From Actinomycetes bacterium (GTDB lineage Bacteria; Actinomycetota; Actinomycetes; Actinomycetales; Dermatophilaceae): a stretch of 57,493 nucleotides of DNA. This document shows, piece by piece, positions 36,191 through 44,089 of the stretch. The position numbers and the translations under genes are program-made. Within the stretch, counting starts at the first letter, position 1. Every line of letters starts with the position of its first letter. The notes beneath the pieces were generated by a model. The model saw nothing but the letters and a program-made list of their open reading frames with translations. It ran no database searches and was not told the DNA's origin. The stretch is from the NCBI GenBank assembly GCA_029552065.1, contig JAKPEG010000067.1:1-57493 (forward strand). Reading direction: 5' to 3'.

Positions 36191-36763
36191 ATGCCGGTCG
36201 ACCACCCGCGTGCCGAGGCCGCGGTCCGCGAGTTGCTGGCCGCGGTCGGGGAGGACCCCGACCGGGAGGGTCTGCGGGAAACCCCGGCCCGGGTGGCCAG
36301 GGCGCTCACCGAGATCTTCGCGGGTCTCGACCAGGACCCGGTCGAGATCCTCTCGACCACCTTCGCGATCGACCACGACGAGATGATCATCGTCCGCGAC
36401 ATCGAGGTCTACTCGACCTGCGAGCACCACCTCGTGCCCTTCCACGGCGTTGCCCACGTCGGCTACATCCCGGCCAAGGACGGCCGGGTGACCGGCCTGT
36501 CCAAGATCGCCCGACTCGTCGACGTCTTCGCCAAGCGGCCTCAGGTGCAGGAGCGCCTCACCAGCCAAGTGGCCGATGCCCTCGTCGAACATCTGGGCGT
36601 CCAGGGGGCGATCGTCGTCGTCGAATGCGAGCACCTGTGCATGTCGATGCGCGGGGTGAAGAAGCCCGGCTCGCGCACGATCACCTCTGCCGTCCGTGGC
36701 CAATTGCGTTCGCCGGCAACCCGAGCCGAGGCGATGGCGCTGCTCCTGGGCGGCAAGCGGTGA
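36191..36763 (+). CDS. folE: GTP cyclohydrolase I
   Basis: 190 residues. First enzyme of tetrahydrofolate synthesis (GTP to dihydroneopterin triphosphate). Zinc ligands in [12 protein letters not shown] (Cys77, His80) and the Cys of [29 protein letters not shown] is the family signature. ATG at 36191 overlaps a GTATGCC word, five bases after ftsH. The stop overlaps the GTG of folP. Confidence 0.96.
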   Translation: MPVDHPRAEAAVRELLAAVGEDPDREGLRETPARVARALTEIFAGLDQDPVEILSTTFAIDHDEMIIVRDIEVYSTCEHHLVPFHGVAHVGYIPAKDGRVTGLSKIARLVDVFAKRPQVQERLTSQVADALVEHLGVQGAIVVVECEHLCMSMRGVKKPGSRTITSAVRGQLRSPATRAEAMALLLGGKR

Positions 36764-37695
36764 ACGGCGGGGCGGCGGCCGCGCCGACGCCCGCGAGTCC
36801 CGACCGCGCGAACGACGACCCCGCAGGGGTGACCACCCGGCATACCCGCTCGGGGCCGTTCGCCGACGGCGAGCGCACCCTCGTCATGGGGGTCGTCAAC
36901 GTCACCCCCGACTCGTTCAGCGACGGCGGGGCGTGGTTCGAGGCGGACGCGGCGGTCGCCCACGGGCTGGCTCTGCTCGCCGACGGGGCCGACCTGCTCG
37001 ACGTCGGCGGCGAGTCGACCCGGCCGGGGGCCGCGCGGCCGCCGGTGCACGAGGAGGCGCGGCGGGTGCTGCCGGTCGTCGCGGGCCTCGCCGCGGCCGG
37101 GGCCCGCGTCTCGATCGACACCATGCGCGCCTCGGTCGCCGCGCAGGCGCTCGACGCCGGCGCCGCCATGGTCAACGATGTCTCGGGAGGCCTCTCCGAC
37201 CCCGACATGCTCCGGCTCGTCGCCGACCGAGCCGTCCCCTATGTCGCGATGCACTGGCGCGGGCACAGCGCCGACATGCAGGCGCGGGCGGCATACGGCG
37301 ACGTCGTGGCGGAGGTATGCCGCGAGCTCGCCGCCCGCCGGGACGCCGCGCTGGCGGCGGGGGTCCGGCCGGATCTTCTCGTCCTCGACCCGGGGCTCGG
37401 CTTCGCCAAGCTGCCGGCACACAACTGGGCGCTCACCGCGCACCTGGACGCGGTCGCGGCGCTGGGCCACCCGGTCCTCTACGCGTCCTCCCGCAAGGCC
37501 TTCCTCGGCCGGGTGGGACGCTCGGAGGGTGCCGGACCTGCCGAGACCAGGCCGGTGCTCGAACGTGACGTCGCCACAGCGGCCACCTCGGTGCTCGCCG
37601 CGCAGGCGGGCGTGTGGGCCGTGCGGGTCCACGACGTGCGGGGCACGCGCGATGCCCTCGACGTGCTGACCGCGACGGAAGGAGCCCGACGATGA
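36760..37695 (+). CDS. folP: Dihydropteroate synthase
   Basis: 311 residues. The signature [31 protein letters not shown] and the phosphate-binding SRKAFLGR are all present, the sulfonamide-target enzyme joining pterin to p-aminobenzoate. An N-terminal extension of about 40 residues precedes the barrel. GTG start overlapping folE; its stop overlaps the ATG of folB-folK. Confidence 0.95.
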   Translation: MNGGAAAAPTPASPDRANDDPAGVTTRHTRSGPFADGERTLVMGVVNVTPDSFSDGGAWFEADAAVAHGLALLADGADLLDVGGESTRPGAARPPVHEEARRVLPVVAGLAAAGARVSIDTMRASVAAQALDAGAAMVNDVSGGLSDPDMLRLVADRAVPYVAMHWRGHSADMQARAAYGDVVAEVCRELAARRDAALAAGVRPDLLVLDPGLGFAKLPAHNWALTAHLDAVAALGHPVLYASSRKAFLGRVGRSEGAGPAETRPVLERDVATAATSVLAAQAGVWAVRVHDVRGTRDALDVLTATEGARR

Positions 37696-38585
37696 CCGAT
37701 CGCATCCGGTTGTCCGGCATCGGGGGGATCGGCTACCACGGTGTCTTCCCGGAGGAACGCCGCGACGGTCAGCGCTTCATCGTCGACGTCGTCGTCGAGT
37801 TCGACCTTCGTCGGCCGGGCCGATCCGACGAACTCGGCGACACGGTGGACTACGGCGACGTCGCCAAGGGGGTGCTCGCCCGGATCGAGGGCGAACCGCA
37901 CGACCTCATCGAACGGCTCGCCGAGGTCGTCGCGGCCGACGTACTCGCCCGCCCCGGCGTGCAGGCCGTCGACGTCGTCGTGCACAAGCCCCACGCGCCG
38001 GTCGGGGTAGGCCTGGACGACATCGCGGTGGAGATCCGCAGGGAGCGCGGCACGCCGGTGGTCATCGGTCTGGGGTCCAATCTCGGCGACCGGATGCGTC
38101 TGCTCACCGACGCGGTCGAGGCGCTCGCGGACCTGCCGCGGTTCACCCTCACCGGGGTGTCGCCCCTCGTGGAGTCGGATCCGATCGGTGGTCCCGACCA
38201 GCCGCACTACTACAACGGGGTGGTGCTCGGCGGCTATGCCGGCTCGCCCGCGGCCCTCCTGCGGGCCCTCCACGCGATCGAGCACACCCTGGGGCGTACG
38301 CGTGAAGTCCGTTGGGGTGCACGGACTCTCGACCTCGACCTCGTCCAGTTCGGCCAGCCGGGGAGCGACCGGGAGCGACTCTCCGACGACCCTGCCCTCC
38401 TCCTGCCGCACCCCGGTGCGATCGAGCGCGCCTTCGTCCTGCTCCCGTGGTCGCGGCTCGACCCGGATGCGACCCTGCGCACGGGCCCGTCGGTCTCGGA
38501 CCCGGTGGTGCGAGTGGCCGACCGACTCGCCGGGCTCGACACCCGCGGGATGCGACCGGGTCCCCAGTGGAGCCCCGCGTGGTGA
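37692..38585 (+). CDS. folK: Bifunctional dihydroneopterin aldolase / HPPK (FolB-FolK fusion)
   Basis: 297 residues in one uninterrupted frame. Residues 1-118 are FolB (RIRLSGIGGIGYHGVFPEER, VDYGDV, the Glu/Lys of LIERLAEVVA and VHKPHAPVG). Residues 119-297 are FolK (VVIGLGSNLGDR, YYNGVV, RTREVRWGARTLDLDLVQFG, LPHPGAIERAFVL). Many Actinobacteria keep folB and folK as separate overlapping genes; here they are joined without a visible linker. Product channelling from dihydroneopterin to 6-hydroxymethyl-dihydropterin diphosphate is plausible. ATG at 37692 overlaps folP. Confidence 0.93.
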   Translation: MTDRIRLSGIGGIGYHGVFPEERRDGQRFIVDVVVEFDLRRPGRSDELGDTVDYGDVAKGVLARIEGEPHDLIERLAEVVAADVLARPGVQAVDVVVHKPHAPVGVGLDDIAVEIRRERGTPVVIGLGSNLGDRMRLLTDAVEALADLPRFTLTGVSPLVESDPIGGPDQPHYYNGVVLGGYAGSPAALLRALHAIEHTLGRTREVRWGARTLDLDLVQFGQPGSDRERLSDDPALLLPHPGAIERAFVLLPWSRLDPDATLRTGPSVSDPVVRVADRLAGLDTRGMRPGPQWSPAW

Positions 38586-39079
38586 GCCCGAACGGGGTAC
38601 GGATCCGGCTGCTCGCCGCGGTCGCCCTGGTCGTCGGTGTCCTCGGCTACGCGGTGCTCCGCGGCACCGGCAGCGGTGTCGTCACACCGACGTGGGCCGG
38701 GGTGGTCCTGCTCGTCTTCATGGCCGCGGGGGTCTATTTCGCCGCCCTGCCGGTCAAGCGCCTGCGCGAGGGCCGGGCAACCAAGCCGATCAGCCCGTTG
38801 CGGGCCGCGCGTTCGCTCGTTCTCGCCCAGGCGGGGGCGCTCACCGGCGCGGGGCTCGTCGGCTGGTATGCCGCTCAGATCCTTCAGCTCGTGCCCGACC
38901 TCGACGTCGACTCGCAACGGACCAAGGCGCTCGTCTTGGCCGGTCACGCGGTGGCTGCGTTCGTCCTCGCCGGAGCGGGCGTCCTCGCCCAGCGGATGTG
39001 CCGGGTCGAACCACCGGACGACGGCGTGGGTGCCGCCCAGGACCCCGGCGAGCCCGGCGATTATCGGGTCACCCGATAA
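38582..39079 (+). CDS. DUF3180 membrane protein
   Basis: 165 residues, four predicted transmembrane helices (about 8-25, 35-55, 80-105, 120-140). The family follows folK in many Actinobacteria and has no known function. GTG start overlapping the folK stop. Its last codons (Asp-Tyr-Arg-Val-Thr-Arg-stop) are formed by the first of two palindromes described below, so the C-terminus has been shaped by that element. Confidence 0.85.
   Translation: MSPNGVRIRLLAAVALVVGVLGYAVLRGTGSGVVTPTWAGVVLLVFMAAGVYFAALPVKRLREGRATKPISPLRAARSLVLAQAGALTGAGLVGWYAAQILQLVPDLDVDSQRTKALVLAGHAVAAFVLAGAGVLAQRMCRVEPPDDGVGAAQDPGEPGDYRVTR
39061..39079. repeat. 19-bp palindrome, copy 1
   Basis: TTATCGGGTCACCCGATAA, perfectly symmetric about its central base and including the TAA stop of the DUF3180 gene. 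Confidence 0.85.
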
Positions 39080-39122
39080 AGGTTCCCTCGACCCGAGGAA
39101 GGTTGTCGGGTCCAGCGCACCC

Positions 39123-39141
39123 TTATCGGGTGACCCGATAA
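39123..39141. repeat. 19-bp palindrome, copy 2
   Basis: TTATCGGGTGACCCGATAA, identical apart from the central base, 62 bases from copy 1, ten bases before the stop of the convergent gene. As RNA either copy could form an eight-base-pair hairpin with a three-base loop; both are followed by AAGG. Confidence 0.85.
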
Positions 39142-39150
39142 AGGTGCGGC

Positions 39151-39837
39151 TCAGCGGGCGCGCGCGGCGCGACGCTCCTCCCGGCGAAGTCGCCGACGGG
39201 CCCGGACGCCGGCCATGCCGTCGACCGAGAAGGCGCCGACTCCGACCGGGGCTGCCGTGCGATAGACCGTCACCTCGCCCATGACCACCGCTCCGTTCAC
39301 TCGGACCAGGGGTGCGCCTGCTGCCGCAGGGGCGGTCGGGCCGGAGTCCTTGTGTTCGAACTCGCCGAGGACCGCCGAGCCGGTGCACTCGACCCGGTAG
39401 GCCTCGGGGACGATCACCTTGACCTCGCCCATGAGTCCGCGGACCTCGATCGAGGTGACCTGCGCGGAGAGCTCGGCCTCCCGCAGGTCGATCCGGACGT
39501 CGCCAACCGAGACGTGAAGCCGCAGCCGGGCCGGCACCCGCCAGGGCCCGACCCGCTTCGTGCTGCTGAGGATCGTCCACACCTGCTCGGGCTCGACGGC
39601 GTCCTGCGGCGCATACGGGTGCGCGCCGGTCGAGGGGTGCCCGCCGGAGGTGGGGTACCCGCCGGAGGAGGGGTGCCCGCCGGAGGAGGGGTGCGCGCCG
39701 GTCGAGGGGTGCGGAGCGGCATACGGGGGCGGGGTCGTCGAGAGGCGAGGCGCGGTGGCCGGCCCCGCTGTGGTCGGCGAGCTGGGCGCGGCCGGGGGCC
39801 ATACGGGCGAATCCTGCGGGGGCGGGGTGAAGGTCAC
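39151..39837 (-). CDS. LiaF-like cell-wall-response domain protein with Pro-rich N-terminus
   Basis: 228 residues. The first 80 are Pro/Ser/Gly/His-rich with repeats of HPSSGG/HPSTGA type encoded by a tandem DNA repeat (about 39615-39720). The C-terminal half is a beta-rich domain resembling LiaF/DUF1707-associated or DUF4097 proteins (TKRVGPWRVPARLRLHVSVG, DVRIDLREAEL, SIEVRGLMGEVKVIVPE, GAVVMGEVTVYR). No transmembrane helix is evident. Function unknown; relatives take part in cell-envelope stress sensing. Confidence 0.7.
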   Translation of the reverse strand: MTFTPPPQDSPVWPPAAPSSPTTAGPATAPRLSTTPPPYAAPHPSTGAHPSSGGHPSSGGYPTSGGHPSTGAHPYAPQDAVEPEQVWTILSSTKRVGPWRVPARLRLHVSVGDVRIDLREAELSAQVTSIEVRGLMGEVKVIVPEAYRVECTGSAVLGEFEHKDSGPTAPAAAGAPLVRVNGAVVMGEVTVYRTAAPVGVGAFSVDGMAGVRARRRLRREERRAARAR

Positions 39838-39899
39838 GCCACCATCGTGCGCCGTGCCCGCATCGACCCGCCATCCGGGAAGACCCTGGTTCGCCCCGA

Positions 39900-39982
39900 T
39901 CGGGTCAGCCGTGACGCGGGTCAGCCGTGACGCGGCAGCCGTGACTCGGGTCAGCCGCGACTCGGGTCAACCGTGACTCGGG
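39900..39982. repeat. 16-bp tandem repeat
   Basis: About five units of CGGGTCAGCCGTGACG (one shortened to 14 bases, later units ending CT instead of CG), in the gap between two minus-strand genes and reaching the stop codon of the lipoprotein gene. Confidence 0.85.
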
Positions 39983-40534
39983 TCAGCGGTAGACGTCGCC
40001 GCCCACCTGCCCCATTGTCGGGTCGATCGTCCCGCCGGCCACCCACGTGGGGCCCGCGTGGACGTACTTCGCCTTCGCGAGGGCGGCCTGGAGCGCGAGG
40101 AAGCGCGCGTCCGGGCTGTCGACGAACCAGAGGAAGAGCGCCTCGCCCGCGAGCTTGCTCTGGCAGACGGTGACCGCCGGTTCCGGCCCGGTCGCGGCGA
40201 TGACGATGGGCAGGGGAGCGGCCGGGCACTGGAAGGCCGCCGGGAGGTCCGCCGCGCTGCGGACGGCGGCGGCGTTGACCGGTGACGGGCCGCTGGACAC
40301 GACCGGGGGGAAGGCGCCCAGCGCACTCGTCGTCGGCGGGGCGGAGGAGGTCTTCGCGACGGTCGCCTTGACCTTGCTCGGCGACGGTGCCGCCGCCTTC
40401 GTCGCCGCGGGTGCGGTCGTGCCACCCGTGCCGGCCACGGGGTCCGCGCCGCCGCAGCCGGCGAGCACTGCGGCGGCGAAGGCGGTCGTCGCGGCACAGG
40501 TGAGGCGGGCGGCATACGGGTGGGTCGTGGTCAT
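39983..40534 (-). CDS. Putative lipoprotein
   Basis: 183 residues. Signal peptide with lipobox VLAGC near residue 27, a Thr/Ala/Pro/Lys-rich linker and a C-terminal domain of about 100 residues with two cysteines (QCPAAPLPIV and TVCQSKLAGEALFLWF) that may form a disulfide. No family recognised. Its ATG overlaps the stop of the NuoD homologue, so it is co-translated with it and may serve the same process at the membrane. Confidence 0.75.
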   Translation of the reverse strand: MTTTHPYAARLTCAATTAFAAAVLAGCGGADPVAGTGGTTAPAATKAAAPSPSKVKATVAKTSSAPPTTSALGAFPPVVSSGPSPVNAAAVRSAADLPAAFQCPAAPLPIVIAATGPEPAVTVCQSKLAGEALFLWFVDSPDARFLALQAALAKAKYVHAGPTWVAGGTIDPTMGQVGGDVYR

Positions 40535-41715
40535 TTGTCGACGTCTCCCAGAACGAAGCACACCGAGGCGAGCACGGCGGCGAGGTCGGACAGGGGCACT
40601 CCCGCGAGCAACTCCGCGAGCACGGCGACGTGGGCGAACGAGGGGGTGCGCAGGGCGAGCCGCCACGGTCGGGGCTCGCCGCGGGAGACGAGCAGGACGC
40701 CGGCGGCCCCGAGGGGGCTCTCCGTCGCGGTATACCAACTGCCCTCGGGGACTCGGACGACCTTGGGCAGGCGCACGTTGACCGGCCCGGGAGCGAGCCG
40801 GTCCAGGCAGGCCTCGACGAGCGCACAGGACACCTCGACCTCTTCGGCGAGGCAGCCGAGCCGGGCGGCGACATCGCCCTCGGGCCGGGTGACCACCCGC
40901 CCGGGACCGACGTCCGTGAACAGCTCGGCATAGCGCAGATAGGTCGCGTCCCGCCGCAGGTCCACCTCGATACCGCTCGCGCGGGCCGTCGGTCCGCTCA
41001 CCCCGTAGCCGAGGGCGACCGCGGCCGGCAGCGGCCCGACACCCCGCAGCCGCTCGTCCCGCAGTGGCCCGACGATCCGCTCGAGGCCCGCGCGCACGGC
41101 CGCGACGGTATGCCGTGCGCGCGCCACCCAGCCCATCGGCAGGTCCGCGCGCAGGCCACCGAGACGGATGTACATGGGGTGCATCCGGCCACCCGTCGCC
41201 TCCTGCACGAGCCTGCTGAGCAACTCCCGCTCGGGGGCCGGGTGCGCGGCGATCGGCTCGCCCACCTCGGTGGGGAAGGCCGCGAGGAAGGCCAGGTGGT
41301 GGGCGATCCGGGAGACCTCGGCGAGGGCCATCCGGATCCACACCGCCCGCTCGGGCACCTCGAGCCCGAGCGCCTCCTCGACGACGAGCGCGACCCCGAG
41401 CTCCCCCGCGAAGCCGGCGAGCCAGTCGTGTCGGTTGGCCAGCGTGAGGATCTGCCGGTAGTCACGAGCCTCGAAGAGCTTCTCCGCGCCCCGGTGGACC
41501 ATCCCGACGACCGGGTCGGCGTTGACGATCGTGTCGCCGGAGACGTCGAGCCGAAGGCGCAGGGAGCCGTGCCCGGCCGGGTGGCCCGGCGGGAGCGCGA
41601 CCGCGAGGTCGGCCCGCACGAGGGCGTCCGGACCGGTCCCGGCCTCGACCCGGAAGGCCTCCGGCGCGTCCGCCGCCGTGTGCGGCGGGAGGGAACCGGT
41701 GGGCGGGGACGGCAT
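40531..41715 (-). CDS. Orphan NADH-quinone oxidoreductase subunit D homologue (NuoD-like)
   Basis: 394 residues, full length for NuoD. Recognisable segments: GHPAGHG (the quinone-site histidine region, canonical HPAAHG; His45 and His49 conserved), VHRGAEKL (74-80, canonical HRGTEKL), RMHPMYIRLGG, LRRDATYLRYAE, PEGSWYTATESPLG and the C-terminal GDVDK. A quinone-site tyrosine (canonical RLDY) is replaced by tryptophan here (NRHDW, Trp98). No other nuo gene is in the window, so it is a stand-alone paralogue, not part of the 14-gene complex I operon. Co-translated with a lipoprotein and near a MidA-type methyltransferase. Confidence 0.88.
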   Translation of the reverse strand: MPSPPTGSLPPHTAADAPEAFRVEAGTGPDALVRADLAVALPPGHPAGHGSLRLRLDVSGDTIVNADPVVGMVHRGAEKLFEARDYRQILTLANRHDWLAGFAGELGVALVVEEALGLEVPERAVWIRMALAEVSRIAHHLAFLAAFPTEVGEPIAAHPAPERELLSRLVQEATGGRMHPMYIRLGGLRADLPMGWVARARHTVAAVRAGLERIVGPLRDERLRGVGPLPAAVALGYGVSGPTARASGIEVDLRRDATYLRYAELFTDVGPGRVVTRPEGDVAARLGCLAEEVEVSCALVEACLDRLAPGPVNVRLPKVVRVPEGSWYTATESPLGAAGVLLVSRGEPRPWRLALRTPSFAHVAVLAELLAGVPLSDLAAVLASVCFVLGDVDK

Positions 41716-41736
41716 ACCGTGCAGTCTGCCAAAGGA

Positions 41737-41780
41737 CCCGCCAGTCAGGCGGGCGACGGACCGGGCGGCCTGCCGCCCGG
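41737..41780. other. Two back-to-back hairpins in a divergent promoter region
   Basis: CCCGCC-AGTCA-GGCGGG (41737-41753) and CCGGGCGGC-CT-GCCGCCCGG (41761-41780), both perfect, between the starts of the NuoD homologue and the P450. They may be regulator sites for one or both genes. Confidence 0.6.
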
Positions 41781-41806
41781 ACCCGCCGGACGCTAGCGTG
41801 GCGCGG

Positions 41807-43006
41807 GTGACCCCTCCTGTCGACGCACCCGACGTGAGCCATCTGCTCGACCTCGCCGACCCGGCCGTCCTCGCCGACCCCTATCCCGCGCTGGCGGCCT
41901 GCCGGGCGATCGCGCCGGTGGCCTGGCACGCGGGGCTCGGGTGCTTCGTCGCCACGAGTCACGCGGCCTGCAACGCCGTGCTGCGCGATCGCAGCCTGGG
42001 CCGGATCTTCCGGCCCCGTGAGCCGGAGAGCGACTGGGACACCTTCAACTGGCTGCACGCCGACTCGATCCTCGACAGCGAGCCGCCGAAACACACCCGG
42101 CTGCGCCGGCTCATCGCGGGCGCCTTCGGCCGGGGTCACGTCCAGCGACTGGCCCCGCGGATCGAGCAACTCGCCGACGAGCTCGTCCAGGACTGTGCCG
42201 GTCGGGTCGCGCAGGAGGGTTCCTTCGACGTCATCGAGGGCCTCGCCGAGCCGCTGCCGGTCCTCGTCATCGCCGAGCTGCTCGGTGTGCCCGACGCCGA
42301 CCGGCACCTGCTGCGGCCCTGGTCGCAGGCGATCGTCCGGATGTACGAGGTGACGCGGACCCCGCAGGAGGAGGCCGCGGCGCAGCGCGCCTGCGCCGAA
42401 TTCGCCGCATACGTGCGGGAATTGGCGACCGACCGGGCGGCGCACCCGGGGGAGGACCTGTTGTCCGACCTCGTCGCCGCCCGCGACGGGAGCGACCGGT
42501 TGTCCGATCGCGAGCTCGTCGCGACCGCGGTCCTCCTGCTCAACGCCGGGCACGAGGCGAGCGTGAACGGCTTCGGCAACGGCCTGGCCTCGCTGCTCGC
42601 GGCGACGGGCGGCGATTTCGACGACCCGGTCGTGCTCGTCGAGGAGATGCTCCGGCACGACTCGCCGCTGCACCTGTTTGAGCGGACCGCGACCCGCGAC
42701 ACCGTGGTCGAGGGGGTGCCCATCCTCGAGGGCGCGAAGGTCGCGGCCCTGCTCGGCGCGGCCAATCGCGACCCCGTGGTCTTCGACGAGCCCGACGTCT
42801 TCCGGCCGGGCCGTGACCCCAATCCGCACCTCGCCTTCGGCGCGGGGATCCACTTCTGCGTCGGTGCGCCGTTGGCCCGGCTCGAGTTGGCCACGTCGGT
42901 CGGCACCCTCATGGGTCGCTGGCCGCGGCTGCACGTGGTCGAGGCGGTCCGCCGGCCGACCTTCGTCCTGCGCGGCTACGAGCGGCTCTCGGTCGCTCCC
43001 GGCTGA
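41807..43006 (+). CDS. Cytochrome P450
   Basis: 399 residues. Heme-binding FGAGIHFCVGAPLA with Cys351, the K-helix EEMLRHDSP (ExxR) and the C-helix segment LDSEPPKHTRLRRLI are clear. The I-helix reads LLNAGHEASVN, with Ser where the oxygen-activating Thr of AG(x)(D/E)T normally sits. No ferredoxin or reductase gene is adjacent, so electrons come from elsewhere. The substrate cannot be inferred. GTG start. Confidence 0.93.
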   Translation: MTPPVDAPDVSHLLDLADPAVLADPYPALAACRAIAPVAWHAGLGCFVATSHAACNAVLRDRSLGRIFRPREPESDWDTFNWLHADSILDSEPPKHTRLRRLIAGAFGRGHVQRLAPRIEQLADELVQDCAGRVAQEGSFDVIEGLAEPLPVLVIAELLGVPDADRHLLRPWSQAIVRMYEVTRTPQEEAAAQRACAEFAAYVRELATDRAAHPGEDLLSDLVAARDGSDRLSDRELVATAVLLLNAGHEASVNGFGNGLASLLAATGGDFDDPVVLVEEMLRHDSPLHLFERTATRDTVVEGVPILEGAKVAALLGAANRDPVVFDEPDVFRPGRDPNPHLAFGAGIHFCVGAPLARLELATSVGTLMGRWPRLHVVEAVRRPTFVLRGYERLSVAPG

Positions 43007-43070
43007 GCGGAGCCGGGGGACCGCCCTGCAGCGCGCGCCTGCCGCGGGCGCGGCCGCCGGTCGGCGGGGC

Positions 43071-44027
43071 TCAGTCGACCTGTCGTACGAGTACCCACCG
43101 GAACGCACCGAAGCCCTCGCGGTCGGTGAGTCGGGCGATCGCCGAAGATCGCTCGAGCCGGCGCAGGTAACCCGCGCGATCGCACTGCGCGAGGGCCGGG
43201 TCAGGAGTCGGCTCGTGCATCCCCAGTCGGTCGAAGGCGACCGCCTGGGTCCAGATCTCGTCGTGCCGCAACGAGTCGACGGCGACGTGTGCCGTGAGGT
43301 CGCAGCCGCCGTCGGGCACCGGCTCGACCCGGCGACCGGCACGGTATGCCGTGAGGCTCCCGTTCGTGGGGCGCTGCTCGGCGGTGTGACCGTAGTCGAT
43401 GGCGAGCGCGCCGCCCCGGCGGATGCGGCGCAGCAGGTCCTCCCAGGCGAGGTCCCGGTCGCGGCCGACCTCGATCCGGCTCCCCGGCTCCCCGGCCGAC
43501 CCGATGGTCGGCCACCAGGTGCGGCACCAGTCGAGGTCCGGTCCCTCGAGTGGCTCACCGAGGGACTCGACGCCCGAGGCGGGGTCGACCAGGACGAGCC
43601 GCGGGACCCCGGCGTCGTCGACCTGGGCGATCGGACAGGGGACGACGTCGAGCCATTCGTGGGCGACGACGAGGACGTCGTCGAGGTCGAGCAGGTCGGG
43701 GGCGAGCGAGGCACCGCCTGGGCTGCGTCGCCAGGAGATCCCCTCGGGCAGCTCGTAGGGGCGCTCGACGACATCGCAGCCGAGCAGCGGCCGGTCCGGG
43801 CGATGCTCGTGCAGGACCGTGAGCAGTTCGCCGCGCCCGGCGCCGACGTCGACGATCCCGGAGACCTCGAGCAGGTCGGCCAGCCGCCACAGCGCCTCGG
43901 CGAGGACCCGGCCGAGCGGGGGGTGGGTGGCGGTGACGAAGTGGCTGGCGGGGGACTGGCGACGGTAGAAGCCGGTGGTCCCATAGAGGGCGCTCTGCCA
44001 CGCGAGCCGCCACGGCATACCCTGCAC
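43071..44027 (-). CDS. MidA/NDUFAF7-type SAM-dependent methyltransferase
   Basis: 318 residues. Resembles the MidA/COG1565 family (PF02636): N-terminal FYRRQSPASHFVTATHPPLG, a glycine-rich SAM loop VDVGAGRGELL, HEWLDVVPCPI after strand four, and GGALAIDYGHTAEQRP. The mitochondrial member NDUFAF7 dimethylates an arginine of the NuoD homologue NDUFS2 during complex I assembly. Start taken as GTG at 44027 with AGGTT upstream; ATG at 44018 is possible. The enzyme has no other obvious partner here than the NuoD homologue about 1.4 kb away. Confidence 0.78.
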   Translation of the reverse strand: MQGMPWRLAWQSALYGTTGFYRRQSPASHFVTATHPPLGRVLAEALWRLADLLEVSGIVDVGAGRGELLTVLHEHRPDRPLLGCDVVERPYELPEGISWRRSPGGASLAPDLLDLDDVLVVAHEWLDVVPCPIAQVDDAGVPRLVLVDPASGVESLGEPLEGPDLDWCRTWWPTIGSAGEPGSRIEVGRDRDLAWEDLLRRIRRGGALAIDYGHTAEQRPTNGSLTAYRAGRRVEPVPDGGCDLTAHVAVDSLRHDEIWTQAVAFDRLGMHEPTPDPALAQCDRAGYLRRLERSSAIARLTDREGFGAFRWVLVRQVD

Positions 44028-44089
44028 AGCCGGAACCTATCGCCTCCGGGTGCCCGGGCCGCGCACGCATGGCGGTAGGTTCGCTCCTC

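Noticed and set aside
39900..39982. CRISPR array or iteron origin
   Set aside because: Repeats abut without spacers; no replication initiator gene nearby.
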